From Prolixibacteraceae bacterium UBA6029 (lineage in GTDB: Bacteria > Bacteroidota > Bacteroidia > Bacteroidales > Prolixibacteraceae), in the NCBI GenBank assembly GCA_002429385.1, contig DIZL01000072.1, positions 41,775 through 105,774 of the forward strand: a DNA stretch of 64,000 bases, given 5' to 3'. Below the pieces are notes generated by a model that saw only the letters and a list, made by a program, of their open reading frames with translations, had not been told where the DNA came from and did not search any database. Positions within the stretch are counted from its first letter, which is position 1. Each line of letters starts with the position of its first letter. Below are positions 17,978 through 27,116 of the stretch, in pieces. Made by a program: the position numbers and the translations under genes.

Positions 17978-18889
17978 TTACAGGAAGAAGATTGCAACAC
18001 CGCCCACTGTAATTACAGCGCCTATAATTTCCTTCCAGTTAACCTTTTCATGAAATAAGAAGATAGCTGGCGGAATGATCAGCACAGGGACTATTGACAT
18101 GATCGAAGCTGCAACTCCGGCCTGGGTATTCTGAATTGCCAGAAGTGAGAAGGAAACGCCTAAAAATGGCCCAAATACAGATCCTAAAGCAACTCGCTTC
18201 ATGGCTGGTTTATGTTGTAAAGCTTTCCAAACTTTATCGTATCGTTTGGTGAATAAAATAATAATCGCGAAACCAATCATGCCTGTGATAACGCGGATAT
18301 GCGAAGCGGCAAATGCATCATAGTTACCCATTCCTTTTTTACTCAATACCAGTCCTACTCCCTGTCCCACCGCTCCTCCAAAAGCAAGCAGGATTCCTTT
18401 AATGCTGTAATTGGTGGTAATTTTATGGCTCTTCCTCGTGATGTCTTCATTTTTTTCACGTTTCAGAATGACTATGGAAATTCCGGTTAGAGTAACAGCC
18501 ATACCCACCCAGTTCATGAGGCTCAGAACCTCTCCCAATATTATCCAACTTACAAATGCTGTGATAGGTGGCGCCAATGCCATAATCAGCATGGCTATTC
18601 TGGCTCCAATCACTACGTAGGATTGGAAAAGAAGTAAATCGCCAATCACAAAACCTACGATACCTGACAAGGCCAGCCAGGCCCATTGTTCCGCGCTTGC
18701 ATCCATCGGTAAAATCATGCCTCTGCGGAAATAATTAACGACTCCGTAGATGAAAAATGCGAACACTAAACGAATCAAATTAACCTGAAGGGATCCAATC
18801 TTTTTGCCGGCAGATTCAAAGGACATACTGGTCACCATCCAGAATACGGCGGTTAAGAGAGCGGCGATTTCGCCAGTGTAATGAGCCAT
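17978..18889 (-). CDS. EamA-family (DMT) transporter
   Basis: 303 residues with ten predicted helices in two homologous EamA halves: the first ends around 'FVSWIILGEVLSLMNWVGMAVTLTGI', the second around 'LIIPPAIFLFHEKVNWKEIIGAVITVGGV'. The E-x-hydrophobic 'LGE'/'HEK' positions at the ends of helices 4 and 9 are typical. Inner-membrane metabolite exporter or importer of unknown substrate. Convergent with the creatininase gene. Confidence 0.88.
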   Translation of the reverse strand: MAHYTGEIAALLTAVFWMVTSMSFESAGKKIGSLQVNLIRLVFAFFIYGVVNYFRRGMILPMDASAEQWAWLALSGIVGFVIGDLLLFQSYVVIGARIAMLIMALAPPITAFVSWIILGEVLSLMNWVGMAVTLTGISIVILKREKNEDITRKSHKITTNYSIKGILLAFGGAVGQGVGLVLSKKGMGNYDAFAASHIRVITGMIGFAIIILFTKRYDKVWKALQHKPAMKRVALGSVFGPFLGVSFSLLAIQNTQAGVAASIMSIVPVLIIPPAIFLFHEKVNWKEIIGAVITVGGVAIFFL

Positions 18890-19054
18890 ATTATTTATTA
18901 AAAGAAGGCACGAAGATAAGTAAAGAAGTCCTAAAGTGAACTTGAATTGAAATAAGGATTTACCATTATACTATATACAATTTACGATTTCATTGCAGAA
19001 ACCAGAGTCAAACCGGGTAAATAATAAATCTATAAATGGTAAATTTAAAGCACT

Positions 19055-19444
19055 TTATTCCATATCATTTAGATGAAGATCAAGCGCTTTTACCGAAATC
19101 TGAATTTCGCGGATTGAAATGGCAAGTGATAGAATCAAAAGAACCAAAGCAATTCCAAAAAGCGCTTCTGCCCAAATATGAAAGTTGACGTAAATCAGGA
19201 ACATACAAATCACACAAAGCAGAAGACTGGAAATGCCTAAAATCTGCATCGTTTTGGTTAATTGTAACCGTTTTCTCAGATTCTGTATCTGACCAAGAAG
19301 CAGTGAATTTGGATTTTCCTTAAACGAGGTATGTAAGCTGCGCACAACCTGGGCATAGGCCAGAAATCGATTGGTATAGGCCAGTAAAATCAAGGAAATA
19401 GCCGAAAACAATAATGCGGGTGTGGTAAGAGTTAACTGTTCCAT
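19055..19444 (-). CDS. DUF2721 membrane protein
   Basis: 129 residues. 'TTPALLFSAISLILLAYTNRFLAYAQVVRSL' is the DUF2721 signature, with two further helices (ILGISSLLLCVICMFLIYV and ALFGIALVLLILSLAIS) and a helical soluble tail. Function unknown. Its start codon lies 3 nt after a T7 run that ends a possible hairpin in its leader (see 19448-19530), downstream of the thioredoxin-like gene on the same strand. Confidence 0.8.
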   Translation of the reverse strand: MEQLTLTTPALLFSAISLILLAYTNRFLAYAQVVRSLHTSFKENPNSLLLGQIQNLRKRLQLTKTMQILGISSLLLCVICMFLIYVNFHIWAEALFGIALVLLILSLAISIREIQISVKALDLHLNDME

Positions 19445-19447
19445 AAA

Positions 19448-19530
19448 AAAAGTGCCTAAAGTATTTAAAGTGAGCTAAAGTGCCTAAAATTGGAATGAAA
19501 AACTTTATGCACTCCAACCTTTAGGCACTT
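19448..19530 (-). promoter_or_regulatory. Leader with two competing hairpins before the DUF2721 gene
   Basis: On the minus strand AAGTGCCTAAAGG (19518-19530) can pair with either of two downstream copies of TTTAGGCACTT (19479-19490 or 19448-19460). The second pairing is followed by TTTTTTT and then directly by the ATG. It may act as a terminator for the upstream lipoprotein gene or as an attenuator. Confidence 0.45.
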
Positions 19531-19543
19531 CGAACTTCTTTTA

Positions 19544-20635
19544 TTATTTCAGCAATCCGGCCATTGTATCGCGCAGTTTACCTTCACGGATATTGCGTGC
19601 AATAATTTTACCTGTTTTGTCAACCAACAGGTTGGCAGGAATTGAATTCACCGAATACAATGCAGCAGCCTGGTTTTTCCAGCCTTTCAAATCCGAAACG
19701 TGCGGCCAGGTAAGCTGATCGTCAGCAATGGCTTTTGCCCATTTGGTCTTATCGCTATCCAACGAAACTCCAAATACGCCAAAACCCTTGGTATGGTATT
19801 TATTATATGTCGAAACAACATTCGGATTTTCCCGTCTGCAGGGGCCACACCATGAAGCCCAGAAATCGATTAGTGTGTATTCATTCTTCGAGTAGATATC
19901 ACTTAGTTTTACAGGATTTCCCATAAGATCGTTCATTGTGAAATCGGGAGCCATTTGTCCCACTGCAACCGATTTCAGTTTAGCTACACGCTCTTTCAAG
20001 GTCAAAATGGTAGGTACTATATCCAGTTTTGGACTTAAGCCTTTTAGATAACCTTCCAGAACATCGGCTTCCATGTCGTAATAAACCCGGCTAAGCAGGT
20101 ATGGTGAAACATATGATTCGGGATTTGCTTTGATGAAATTCTTTTGTTCAAGGTCGATTTTATCAAAAACATCTTCAGACAATGACATTAAACTGTCAGC
20201 CTTCACTTTTTCACCAGCCTTTTCAGCATCTTTGGATTGTCTGAAATAAACCGTTCCCTGCTTGTCAAGAAGGTCAAGTTTACTTTGTACAGCCTGAAAT
20301 TCATCCTGATCCTTTGAACCGGTAACTTTGGCGGTTGTCAATGAATCTATTGAACCGGTAATATTAATCTCAGCATTTTCAATAAAGAATGGCAGTTTCT
20401 CTTTCCTCGTGCTGACGCTCAAATAATAGACTTCAGGAAATTTAAACGGCCCTCTGAACTTGCATTCACCATATTTAAGATCAGTTGAATCCAACCGTAT
20501 AAATTCACCTTTGATTCTATGGCTCAGGTAAGCTTTCCCTTCACCTGAAGTTAACTTCACTATGATTTTGTAGGAAGGTTCATGGTTACAGGCAAAAAAG
20601 CCAAACATAACCGCAATTAGTAACAGATTTCTCAT
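19544..20635 (-). CDS. Thioredoxin-like (TlpA/AhpC-TSA) lipoprotein with DUF4369-type N-terminus
   Basis: 363 residues from the ATG at 20635; an upstream in-frame ATG at 20668 would put 11 non-signal residues before a perfect lipoprotein signal (MRNLLLIAVMFGFFAC), so it was rejected. After Cys16 comes a DUF4369-like beta domain (~20-125), a helical region, and a thioredoxin fold (~230-363) with 'FWASWCGPCRREN' giving a WCGPC redox site, plus the cis-Pro region 'VNSIPANLLVDKTGKII'. A membrane-anchored disulfide oxidoreductase of the periplasm. The asparagine synthetase gene lies upstream on the same strand, behind its own terminator. Confidence 0.9.
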   Translation of the reverse strand: MRNLLLIAVMFGFFACNHEPSYKIIVKLTSGEGKAYLSHRIKGEFIRLDSTDLKYGECKFRGPFKFPEVYYLSVSTRKEKLPFFIENAEINITGSIDSLTTAKVTGSKDQDEFQAVQSKLDLLDKQGTVYFRQSKDAEKAGEKVKADSLMSLSEDVFDKIDLEQKNFIKANPESYVSPYLLSRVYYDMEADVLEGYLKGLSPKLDIVPTILTLKERVAKLKSVAVGQMAPDFTMNDLMGNPVKLSDIYSKNEYTLIDFWASWCGPCRRENPNVVSTYNKYHTKGFGVFGVSLDSDKTKWAKAIADDQLTWPHVSDLKGWKNQAAALYSVNSIPANLLVDKTGKIIARNIREGKLRDTMAGLLK

Positions 20636-20718
20636 CGTTGTATTTTGTATAATTAGTAAGTTTAACATGCAGATGCAAATTAAAAGAAATAAATCAAAAA
20701 AATACTGCTTTCTTCAAC

Positions 20719-20745
20719 AAAAAAACCGGGACAGATTGCCCGGTT
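20719..20745 (-). terminator. Terminator of asnB
   Basis: On the minus strand AACCGGGC and GCCCGGTT-type arms (GCCCGGTT/AACCGGG on plus) form a GC-rich stem followed by TTTTTTT. It lies ~55 bp after the asnB stop. Confidence 0.8.
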
Positions 20746-20798
20746 CTTCTCGTATAATTTAATTCGATATCTATCTTGATATCTGACAACTAATCAAT

Positions 20799-22472
20799 CT
20801 ATTTCTTTTCATAGCCTTCCAGATGAACACTCATTACTGATCGTCCTGATGGATCGGCATTATTCTTGAAACTGGCATCCCATTCCAGGGCAATTGGCGT
20901 ACTGCAGGCAATTGAAGGTACTGAAGGAACGCAGCTTGCTGCAGAATCAGACGGGAAATATTCAGTAAAAATGGAGCGGTAGAAATACTCTTCTTTTGAT
21001 GGAGGCGTATTGATTGGGAACCTGTATTTCGCGGTATTCATTTGCTCATCAGTTACTTTTTCCGCAACCATAGCTTTCAATGAGTCGATCCAATTGTAGC
21101 CAACTCCATCGGAGAATTGTTCTTTTTGTCGCCATACAACACTTTCAGGCAAGTAATCCTCGAATGCCTTGCGAACGACCCATTTTTCCATCCTGCCATT
21201 CTTGGCCATTTTCTCTTCGGGATTGATCCGCATAGCTACATCCAGGAACTCTTTATCCAGGAATGGAACACGGCCTTCAACACCCCAGGCTGCCAATGAT
21301 TTGTTGGCACGTAAACAATCATACAAATGCAGTTTGCTTAACTTACGAACAGTCTCTTCATGAAATGCACGGGCATTAGGCGCTTTATGGAAGTAGAGGT
21401 AACCCCCGAATATTTCATCGGCACCTTCACCCGAAAGAACCATCTTCACACCCATTGACTTGATGACACGAGACAGAAGGTACATGGGTGTCGATGCACG
21501 AATAGTAGTCACATCATAGGTTTCAAGGTGATAAATCACATCACGTATGGCATCCAGGCCTTCCTGAACAGTGAAATGAATCTGATGATGAACCGTTCCG
21601 ATGTGATCTGCAACCTTTTGAGCGGCAGCCAAATCTGGCGACCCGATCAAACCAACGGCAAACGAATGCAATTGTGGCCAGTAGGCTGTCTCAGAATTCT
21701 GAGACTCGATCCGATAAGCTGCATATTTTTTAGCGATCGCTGAAATAACCGATGAGTCAAGTCCACCCGAAAGCAATACTCCGTATGGAACGTCCGACAT
21801 TAACTGGCGGTGAACTGCATCTTCAAGGGCCTTTCGTAAAACATCAATATCAAAGCCATTGTCCTTCACGGCATCATACGATTCCCATTCACGTTCGTAC
21901 CAGGTTTTTACCTCGCCGTCAGGGCTATACAGGTATTTCCCTGGCAAAAATTCTTCTATTTTGTTACAATATCCTTCAAGCGCTTTCAACTCTGAGGCCA
22001 CGAAGTAATTTCCTGATTTATCCCAACCCTGGTATAGAGGAATAATACCAATGTGATCGCGTGCAATAAGATAAACATCCTTTTCTATATCGTATAAGGC
22101 AAATGCAAAAATACCGTTCAGATCTTCCAGAAAATCAATTCCCTTTTCCCGATACAAAGCCAGAATAACTTCACAATCAGAATGAGTAAGAAATTCATAC
22201 GAATCACCAATCCGGTTTCGGATTTCCTGGTGATTATATATTTCGCCATTTACGGCCAATACCAGTTTCCTATCTTTACTATACAAAGGCTGGCCACCTG
22301 ATTCAGGGTCAACAATTGACAGTCGTTCGTGCGAAAGAATTGCTTTATCACATGAAAAAATACCTGACCAATCGGGACCACGATGCCTGATCTTTTTTGA
22401 CATCTTTAAAACCTGAGGGCGTAATTCCATTGCGGGCACCTTCAAATCAAATACACCTACAAATCCACACAT
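20799..22472 (-). CDS. asnB: Asparagine synthase B (glutamine-hydrolysing)
   Basis: 557 residues. Met-Cys2-Gly-Phe at the start gives the N-terminal nucleophile of the class II glutaminase domain (~2-190, 'ILSHERLSIVDPESGGQP', 'LAVNGEIYNH'). The synthetase domain has the PP-loop SGGLDSS (235-241) and 'LSGEGADEIFGGYLYFHKAP'. It makes asparagine from aspartate, ATP and glutamine in the cytosol; length equals E. coli AsnB (554). Transcribed alone from a good promoter-like sequence, with its own terminator. Confidence 0.96.
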   Translation of the reverse strand: MCGFVGVFDLKVPAMELRPQVLKMSKKIRHRGPDWSGIFSCDKAILSHERLSIVDPESGGQPLYSKDRKLVLAVNGEIYNHQEIRNRIGDSYEFLTHSDCEVILALYREKGIDFLEDLNGIFAFALYDIEKDVYLIARDHIGIIPLYQGWDKSGNYFVASELKALEGYCNKIEEFLPGKYLYSPDGEVKTWYEREWESYDAVKDNGFDIDVLRKALEDAVHRQLMSDVPYGVLLSGGLDSSVISAIAKKYAAYRIESQNSETAYWPQLHSFAVGLIGSPDLAAAQKVADHIGTVHHQIHFTVQEGLDAIRDVIYHLETYDVTTIRASTPMYLLSRVIKSMGVKMVLSGEGADEIFGGYLYFHKAPNARAFHEETVRKLSKLHLYDCLRANKSLAAWGVEGRVPFLDKEFLDVAMRINPEEKMAKNGRMEKWVVRKAFEDYLPESVVWRQKEQFSDGVGYNWIDSLKAMVAEKVTDEQMNTAKYRFPINTPPSKEEYFYRSIFTEYFPSDSAASCVPSVPSIACSTPIALEWDASFKNNADPSGRSVMSVHLEGYEKK

Positions 22473-22521
22473 ATCATTTCCTGTTTATAAATATTTACAT
22501 CCAATAAAATTATACAGTTGT

Positions 22522-22552
22522 CAAAAATAGTCATTCTGATTGATTACAGAAA
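22522..22552 (-). promoter_or_regulatory. Bacteroidota-type promoter of asnB
   Basis: On the minus strand TTTC, 19 bp, then TATTTTTG matches the TTTG-N19-TAnnTTTG consensus with one mismatch. The -7 box ends 50 bp before the start codon. Confidence 0.5.
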
Positions 22553-22821
22553 GATTTTCTGACATATTTCTCTTTTATACCTCATTTACCGTCACATAAG
22601 TCAACATTCACCCCTTTTGGTGAACCATTGAATATTTCATTTTTACGGCACACTACTCTTTTTCAATCCACCCTTGCATTAAAAATATACCATTTCATTC
22701 ATGACCCCCTTTTTCCGAAACAACAACAAACAAAATTACAGTGTTTTTTCAGAATATGCCTGAAGAAAAGAATTTCTTTACATTATATTCCTGAAAAGCA
22801 AAAATGCAGTCAAAAACTGAC

Positions 22822-23293
22822 GGATCACATGACATTGTTGAGGGATCCCGGTAGTTACCGGGATCAAAACCAATATTCAGGACTGTTTTTTTGAAATAAT
22901 CTTACTTTTTTGAAATGATCTTAGCCCCGAGTACTCGGGGGATCAGCCCCAAAAACCTTAATCTTATCTATCTTATGAAAATAGAATTCTTTTTCGAACC
23001 CTGTATCCAAATAACATGGATGGCCATTTTTTAAAACCTCATTTTTATTGGTAACTTAGTAGAAAAATCCAAACACGCAGTCAATAACCTTATTACCTTA
23101 TTTGGGGTTGATAGACTGATAACTCCTGATAGTTGTATTCAACTTTCATCCCGAGTACTCGGGAAGGTAATAAGGTTTGATACTGGTGGCCATATACTTT
23201 TTCTACTGAGGTTAATACGTTTGAAATAAAAGAAGTAAGATTTCTTAAAACTCACCATTAACTTTGCTTTCCCGCAACAAGATCATGTAATCC
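22822..23293. mobile_element. MITE-like element, copy II (472 bp), with 8-bp target duplication
   Basis: GGATCACATG at the left and CATGTAATCC at the right (one mismatch; about 15 of the outer 20 bp pair). It is flanked by AAACTGAC on both sides (22814-22821 and 23294-23301). The outer ~150 bp left and ~75 bp right are clearly homologous to copy I at 16626 (e.g. CCGGGATCAAAACCAATATT and ACTTTGCTTTCCC). The centre differs: it holds an independent hairpin (ACCTTATTACC with GGTAATAAGGT; TAGTAGAAAAA with TTTTTCTACT) and two CCCGAGTACTCGGG palindromes. No open frame. Confidence 0.85.
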
Positions 23294-23322
23294 AAACTGA
23301 CTACCTTTCTATTTGTGGCAGA

Positions 23323-23358
23323 AAGGATTCCATCCCTGTTTTAAAGGATGGAATCCCT
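23323..23358. terminator. GGATTCCATCC hairpin
   Basis: GGATTCCATCC (23325-23335) and GGATGGAATCC (23346-23356) form a perfect 11-bp stem. It is one of four GATTCCATC-type hairpins in the window. No neighbouring gene ends here, so a terminator role is doubtful; it may be a mobile palindrome. Confidence 0.4.
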
Positions 23359-23529
23359 TCATCTTGGAAAAAACCGAAAGAAAACATATTAAACACCATA
23401 TATCTTTGCATTATTATTTATAATCATTACTTTTGATCTTAGAAATGAACATATTAGTAAAACGAGATAATAAAGAAATGTAGAACAAGAAGAAAATAGG
23501 AATTATAAAATATAGCGTTTAGCTGAGTT

Positions 23530-23647
23530 CTGTATCTAAAACCGACCAAAATTTGAGATACTCCACAGAAAAAGCAATAACGCCACGGTAAAGCGTGGTC
23601 GTTGCTTTTATGTTGTGGAGTGGGTTCTTGGTCGGACCTTAGATACA
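23530..23647. ncRNA. 118-nt near-complementary hairpin, candidate structured RNA
   Basis: The left arm words CTGTATCTAA, CCGACCAA, ACTCCACA, AAAAGCAA, CCACG recur in order as the reverse complement in the right arm, leaving internal bulges and a GTAAAG-like loop near 23588-23592. A GC-rich terminator follows immediately on the plus strand. No reading frame explains it. It could be a 6S-like or other regulatory RNA, or a palindromic mobile element; no target duplication was seen. No family match is claimed. Confidence 0.45.
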
Positions 23648-23677
23648 GCGTGGGCAATTTGGCCACGCTGTTTTTTT
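23646..23677 (+). terminator. Strong terminator after the long hairpin
   Basis: CAGCGTGG (23646-23653) pairs with CCACGCTG (23663-23670), followed by TTTTTTT. It ends ~115 bp before the large secreted-protein gene, so whatever is transcribed here stops before that gene. Confidence 0.75.
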
Positions 23678-23790
23678 GTGAAAATATAAGAACGATGGGT
23701 TAGGAGATGATGGAGTTTATGGTGGAATAACCAAATTGAAATAACTGACAATTTGAAATACACATATATAAAAAACCAAAAATCAATCCT

Positions 23791-26700
23791 ATGAAGAAGC
23801 TTTTTACTTTATTGATTGGCATTATACTTTTTGTAAATGCCAATGCCCAAGCTCCACAGTTAAATTGGGCAAAGTCTTTTAACGGCAAGAGTGCATCAAC
23901 TGATTCTACATCGGTAATGAAGATGTATATTCTTGACAAGTCTATATACATCGCCGGAACCTCTGATGCCTATGGAACAGCTAATGACATTGTTTTAATA
24001 AAACGCGATTTTGCTACCGGCGACACCCTTTGGACCCGCCATTACAACGGGCCAGCCAATGCTGATGATCAGGCTGTTGATATGGAAATTAACCAAACTA
24101 CCGGCGATGTTTATGTTACTGGTAAAAGTATGGGGATTAGTACCGGTTATGATATTGTAACTCTTAAATATTCATCTGATGGCACTTTAGGCTGGGCCAA
24201 TCGGTGGGATAACACCAATTATCATGGTGATGACATTCCGAAGGCTATTGGAATAGACTATAATGGAAGAATCTTTGTGACAGCATCTACCTATGATGGG
24301 ACTAATTATTTTGAAGATTTACTTGTTTTAGATTATAATTCAATAGGGAATTTGACAAATTATAGTAAAGATAATATATTGTGGTATTATGGAGACAATA
24401 GTATTGATTTAGTTAAAGATGCAAAAGTTAGTAATAACGGGGAAGTTTTTGTCACAGGCGAATGTATGTATGGTAATTCAAACAATGGTTATTCTTTTGT
24501 TTTTGCACGTGGTTTTACTGCAGGCTTATCCAAGTACTACAGCTTTAATTGCTCAAATAGTGGTTTTACTTCTTTTCCACAACAAGCCATGAAGGCACCT
24601 GATGACTTCAACTATTTTAATGCAATGGATTTAGATAATTCTAATAATGTTTACCTAGCTTATTTGAATGATACTATTTATGGTGCTGGTACGGGATACA
24701 ACATTGGTATTTCCAAAATCAATAACTCTGGATGTGTCGATTGGGAGAGGAAAACAGGAAGTAATGCCAGTTATAAAAATTTAAGAGTTAATGCGATAAA
24801 AGCTGACTCGAATGGAAACGTGTATGCCGCAGGTTATGAAAAAAACAGTAGCGGTAATTTGGATTGGTTTGTCATCAAGTACAATAGTTCCGGCGATTTT
24901 CAATGGCGCAAAACTAAAAATGGGACGGGCAATGGGAACGACATTCCTAATGATATTGCTTTTGATGAATTTCAAAATCCGGTCGTGGTTGGTGTAACCA
25001 ATAATATAGGTACCAACAATGATATAACTTTTGTAAAGTATAACAAAACCAATGGGGCTGAACTATTTTCGGCAAATTATGATTCTGGAAATGGTGATGA
25101 AAAAGCCTACAATATTATTGTTGATGCAAGCCAAAAAATAATTATCAATGGAATACAGAACACGGCAACACAAAGCCAGAATATGATCACATTAATGTAT
25201 TGTAATCCAGCAGCTACAGTAGGAGTTATTGAAGGATCAGCAACTGTTTGTCAGGGTCAAAATTTAGTAACCTATACTGTACCTGAAATTGAGAATGCAA
25301 CATCATATATTTGGACATTGCCTACTGGAGCAACTGGCTCAAGTACTACAAACAGCATCTCCGTGAATTACTCCATATCAGCAATTTCAGGCAACATTAC
25401 AGTAAAAGGGCATAATGATTGTGCCGATGGTGCATCCTCTGCACTTGCAATTACTGTAAATCCTTTATCTGCCAGTGCCGGAACAATTACAGGCAATGCA
25501 ATTGTATGTCAGGGTTCAAATTCGGTAACCTATACAGTTCCGTCAATTGAGAATGCAACTTCATATATTTGGACATTACCAACTGGTGTAATTGGTACGA
25601 GTACTACAAATAGCATTTCTGTAATTTATGGTAATTCTTCTGTTTCGGGTAATATTACTGTAAAAGGACATAATTCATGCGGTGATGGAACTTCGTCAAC
25701 ACTTGCCATTACTGTAAACAGTGTACCTGCAAATGCCGGAACAATTACTGGGAATACAACTGTATGTCAGGGACAAAACGCAGTAAGCTATACCGTTCCT
25801 GCAATTGCGAATGCTACTTCATACGTATGGACCCTACCAGATGGTGCAACTGGGACAAGCACAACAAATACTATTAATGTAAATTTTGGCCAGTCTGCTG
25901 TTTCCGGTGGTATTGAAGTATATGGGCACAGCACCTGTGGCGATGGTAATGCATCGATAATTGCAGTTACAGTAAATCCCTCACCTACTGGAGCAGGGAC
26001 AATTACAGGAACTGCAACCGTTTGTCAGGGGCAAAGTTCAATAACTTATTCTGTACCAACAATTGCTAATGCGTTGTCGTATATATGGATATTGCCAGCA
26101 GGTGCAACAGGAACAAGTACAACAAAAAGCATCACCGTAAATTATGGATCATCGGCTGTTTCCGGAGACATAACAGTTAAAGGACATTTTTCATGTGGCG
26201 ATGGGGCTTCTTCAACTCTTGCAATTACTGTAAATCCTTTACCAGCTAACGCAGGCACAATTTCAGGAACTACAACCATTTGTCAGGGACAAAATTCAGT
26301 ACTCTATGCTGCTCCGACTATTGCCAATGCAACTTCATATATCTGGACATTGCCAAATGGTGCAACCGGTACAAGTTCAACAAAGACCATTATTGTAAAT
26401 TATGGAACATCGGCTGTTTCAGGGAATATTACCGTGAAAGGGAGCAATTCATGTGGAGATGGCGCCATTTCTACCTTACCAGTTGTAGTTAATCAAACTC
26501 CTGCAACGCCAACAGTCACACAAGATACACTAAATAACATTAAAATTTTAAATTCGAGTGCAACAACTGGTAATCAGTGGTATAATAAAGATGGTGAAAT
26601 TGTTGGTGCAACTACTCAGGATTATACTCCAAAATCAAGCGGAGATTATTACGTTGTTGTTTCAGTCAATGGTTGCTCATCCAATTCTTCAAATATAATG

Positions 26701-26970
26701 TCTTTCATTCCTACCGGAATTAGCCCAACCGAATCAACCAGATCAGTTAAAGTATATCCCAATCCTGTGACCAATGAATTAGTTATTGAAATTGAGGGCA
26801 ATACTGTCAAGACTGATTTTGAGGTATTAAACTCAATTGGTCAGGTTGTCTTTTCTGGTAACATGGTAGAAAAGACTATTGTACAAACATCATCCTTTAC
26901 TCCGGGTGTTTACCTAATAAAACTTGAATCAGGCAAGACGTTTGAATTCAAGAAAATCATTAAAAAATAG
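23791..26970 (+). CDS. Large secreted T9SS protein: SBBP-like propeller plus five PKD-like repeats
   Basis: 1059 residues with a signal peptide (LFTLLIGIILFVNANA). Residues ~20-470 hold repeated 'GNVYAAGYEKNSSGNLDWFVIKYNSSG'-type units (split blocks GNVYAAGYE and FVIKYNSSGD), as in SBBP beta-propellers. Residues ~480-905 are five 86-residue repeats, each with VCQGQN, 'ATSYIWTLP', 'GATGTSTT', 'VSGNITVKGHNSCGDG' and 'ITVNP'. Next come an Ig-like module and a C-terminal type IX sorting domain (VKVYPNPVTNELVIEIEG ... GVYLIKLESGK ... KKIIKK). Probably a surface-attached or released adhesin-like protein; the ligand is unknown. A GTCACCCC hairpin follows the stop. Confidence 0.88.
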   Translation: MKKLFTLLIGIILFVNANAQAPQLNWAKSFNGKSASTDSTSVMKMYILDKSIYIAGTSDAYGTANDIVLIKRDFATGDTLWTRHYNGPANADDQAVDMEINQTTGDVYVTGKSMGISTGYDIVTLKYSSDGTLGWANRWDNTNYHGDDIPKAIGIDYNGRIFVTASTYDGTNYFEDLLVLDYNSIGNLTNYSKDNILWYYGDNSIDLVKDAKVSNNGEVFVTGECMYGNSNNGYSFVFARGFTAGLSKYYSFNCSNSGFTSFPQQAMKAPDDFNYFNAMDLDNSNNVYLAYLNDTIYGAGTGYNIGISKINNSGCVDWERKTGSNASYKNLRVNAIKADSNGNVYAAGYEKNSSGNLDWFVIKYNSSGDFQWRKTKNGTGNGNDIPNDIAFDEFQNPVVVGVTNNIGTNNDITFVKYNKTNGAELFSANYDSGNGDEKAYNIIVDASQKIIINGIQNTATQSQNMITLMYCNPAATVGVIEGSATVCQGQNLVTYTVPEIENATSYIWTLPTGATGSSTTNSISVNYSISAISGNITVKGHNDCADGASSALAITVNPLSASAGTITGNAIVCQGSNSVTYTVPSIENATSYIWTLPTGVIGTSTTNSISVIYGNSSVSGNITVKGHNSCGDGTSSTLAITVNSVPANAGTITGNTTVCQGQNAVSYTVPAIANATSYVWTLPDGATGTSTTNTINVNFGQSAVSGGIEVYGHSTCGDGNASIIAVTVNPSPTGAGTITGTATVCQGQSSITYSVPTIANALSYIWILPAGATGTSTTKSITVNYGSSAVSGDITVKGHFSCGDGASSTLAITVNPLPANAGTISGTTTICQGQNSVLYAAPTIANATSYIWTLPNGATGTSSTKTIIVNYGTSAVSGNITVKGSNSCGDGAISTLPVVVNQTPATPTVTQDTLNNIKILNSSATTGNQWYNKDGEIVGATTQDYTPKSSGDYYVVVSVNGCSSNSSNIMSFIPTGISPTESTRSVKVYPNPVTNELVIEIEGNTVKTDFEVLNSIGQVVFSGNMVEKTIVQTSSFTPGVYLIKLESGKTFEFKKIIKK
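25225..26495 (+). repeat. Five in-frame 258-bp repeats
   Basis: The codons for VCQG recur at exactly 258-bp intervals (25507 minus 25249 and onward to about 26281). Units differ by scattered synonymous and conservative changes, so the array is old or diversifying rather than newly expanded. Confidence 0.85.
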
Positions 26971-26988
26971 AGAGTTAAAGTTTTTCTA

Positions 26989-27020
26989 CTTATGGGGTGA
27001 CCTTGAAGTCACCCCATAAG
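26989..27020. terminator. Perfect 13-bp stem after the large secreted gene
   Basis: CTTATGGGGTGAC and GTCACCCCATAAG pair around CTTGAA, 18 bp after the stop codon. There is no T run, so it may stabilise the mRNA end rather than terminate. Confidence 0.5.
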
Positions 27021-27040
27021 TGGTAAGCTAAAAAAATAAA

Positions 27041-27096
27041 AGTGGAGTCCAGAAACCACTTTAAACGGGGCGTAACCGAAAAGCCTTACGAGTAGG
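27041..27096 (+). repeat. Leader-like repeat L, copy 1
   Basis: It starts AGTGGAGTCCAGAAACCACT and contains CGGGGCGTAACCGAAAAGCC, ending TTACGAGTAGG. It ends 20 bp before the ATG of the lipoprotein gene at 27117. AAGTGG/CCACTT and CGTAA/TTACG can each pair. Confidence 0.7.
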
Positions 27097-27116
27097 GGAA
27101 ATATATTATTATAGCT

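Noticed and set aside
22628..22894. 88-residue plus-strand frame in the asnB-MITE gap
   Set aside because: Low-complexity composition, no ribosome site, and it runs into the MITE-like element.
23530..23647. Firm 6S RNA call
   Set aside because: Only the overall hairpin shape agrees; conserved 6S sequence could not be confirmed by eye.
27041..27096. Known riboswitch (c-di-GMP, guanidine-II, preQ1) or integron attC site
   Set aside because: Key bases and stem order of these classes do not fit the three copies.
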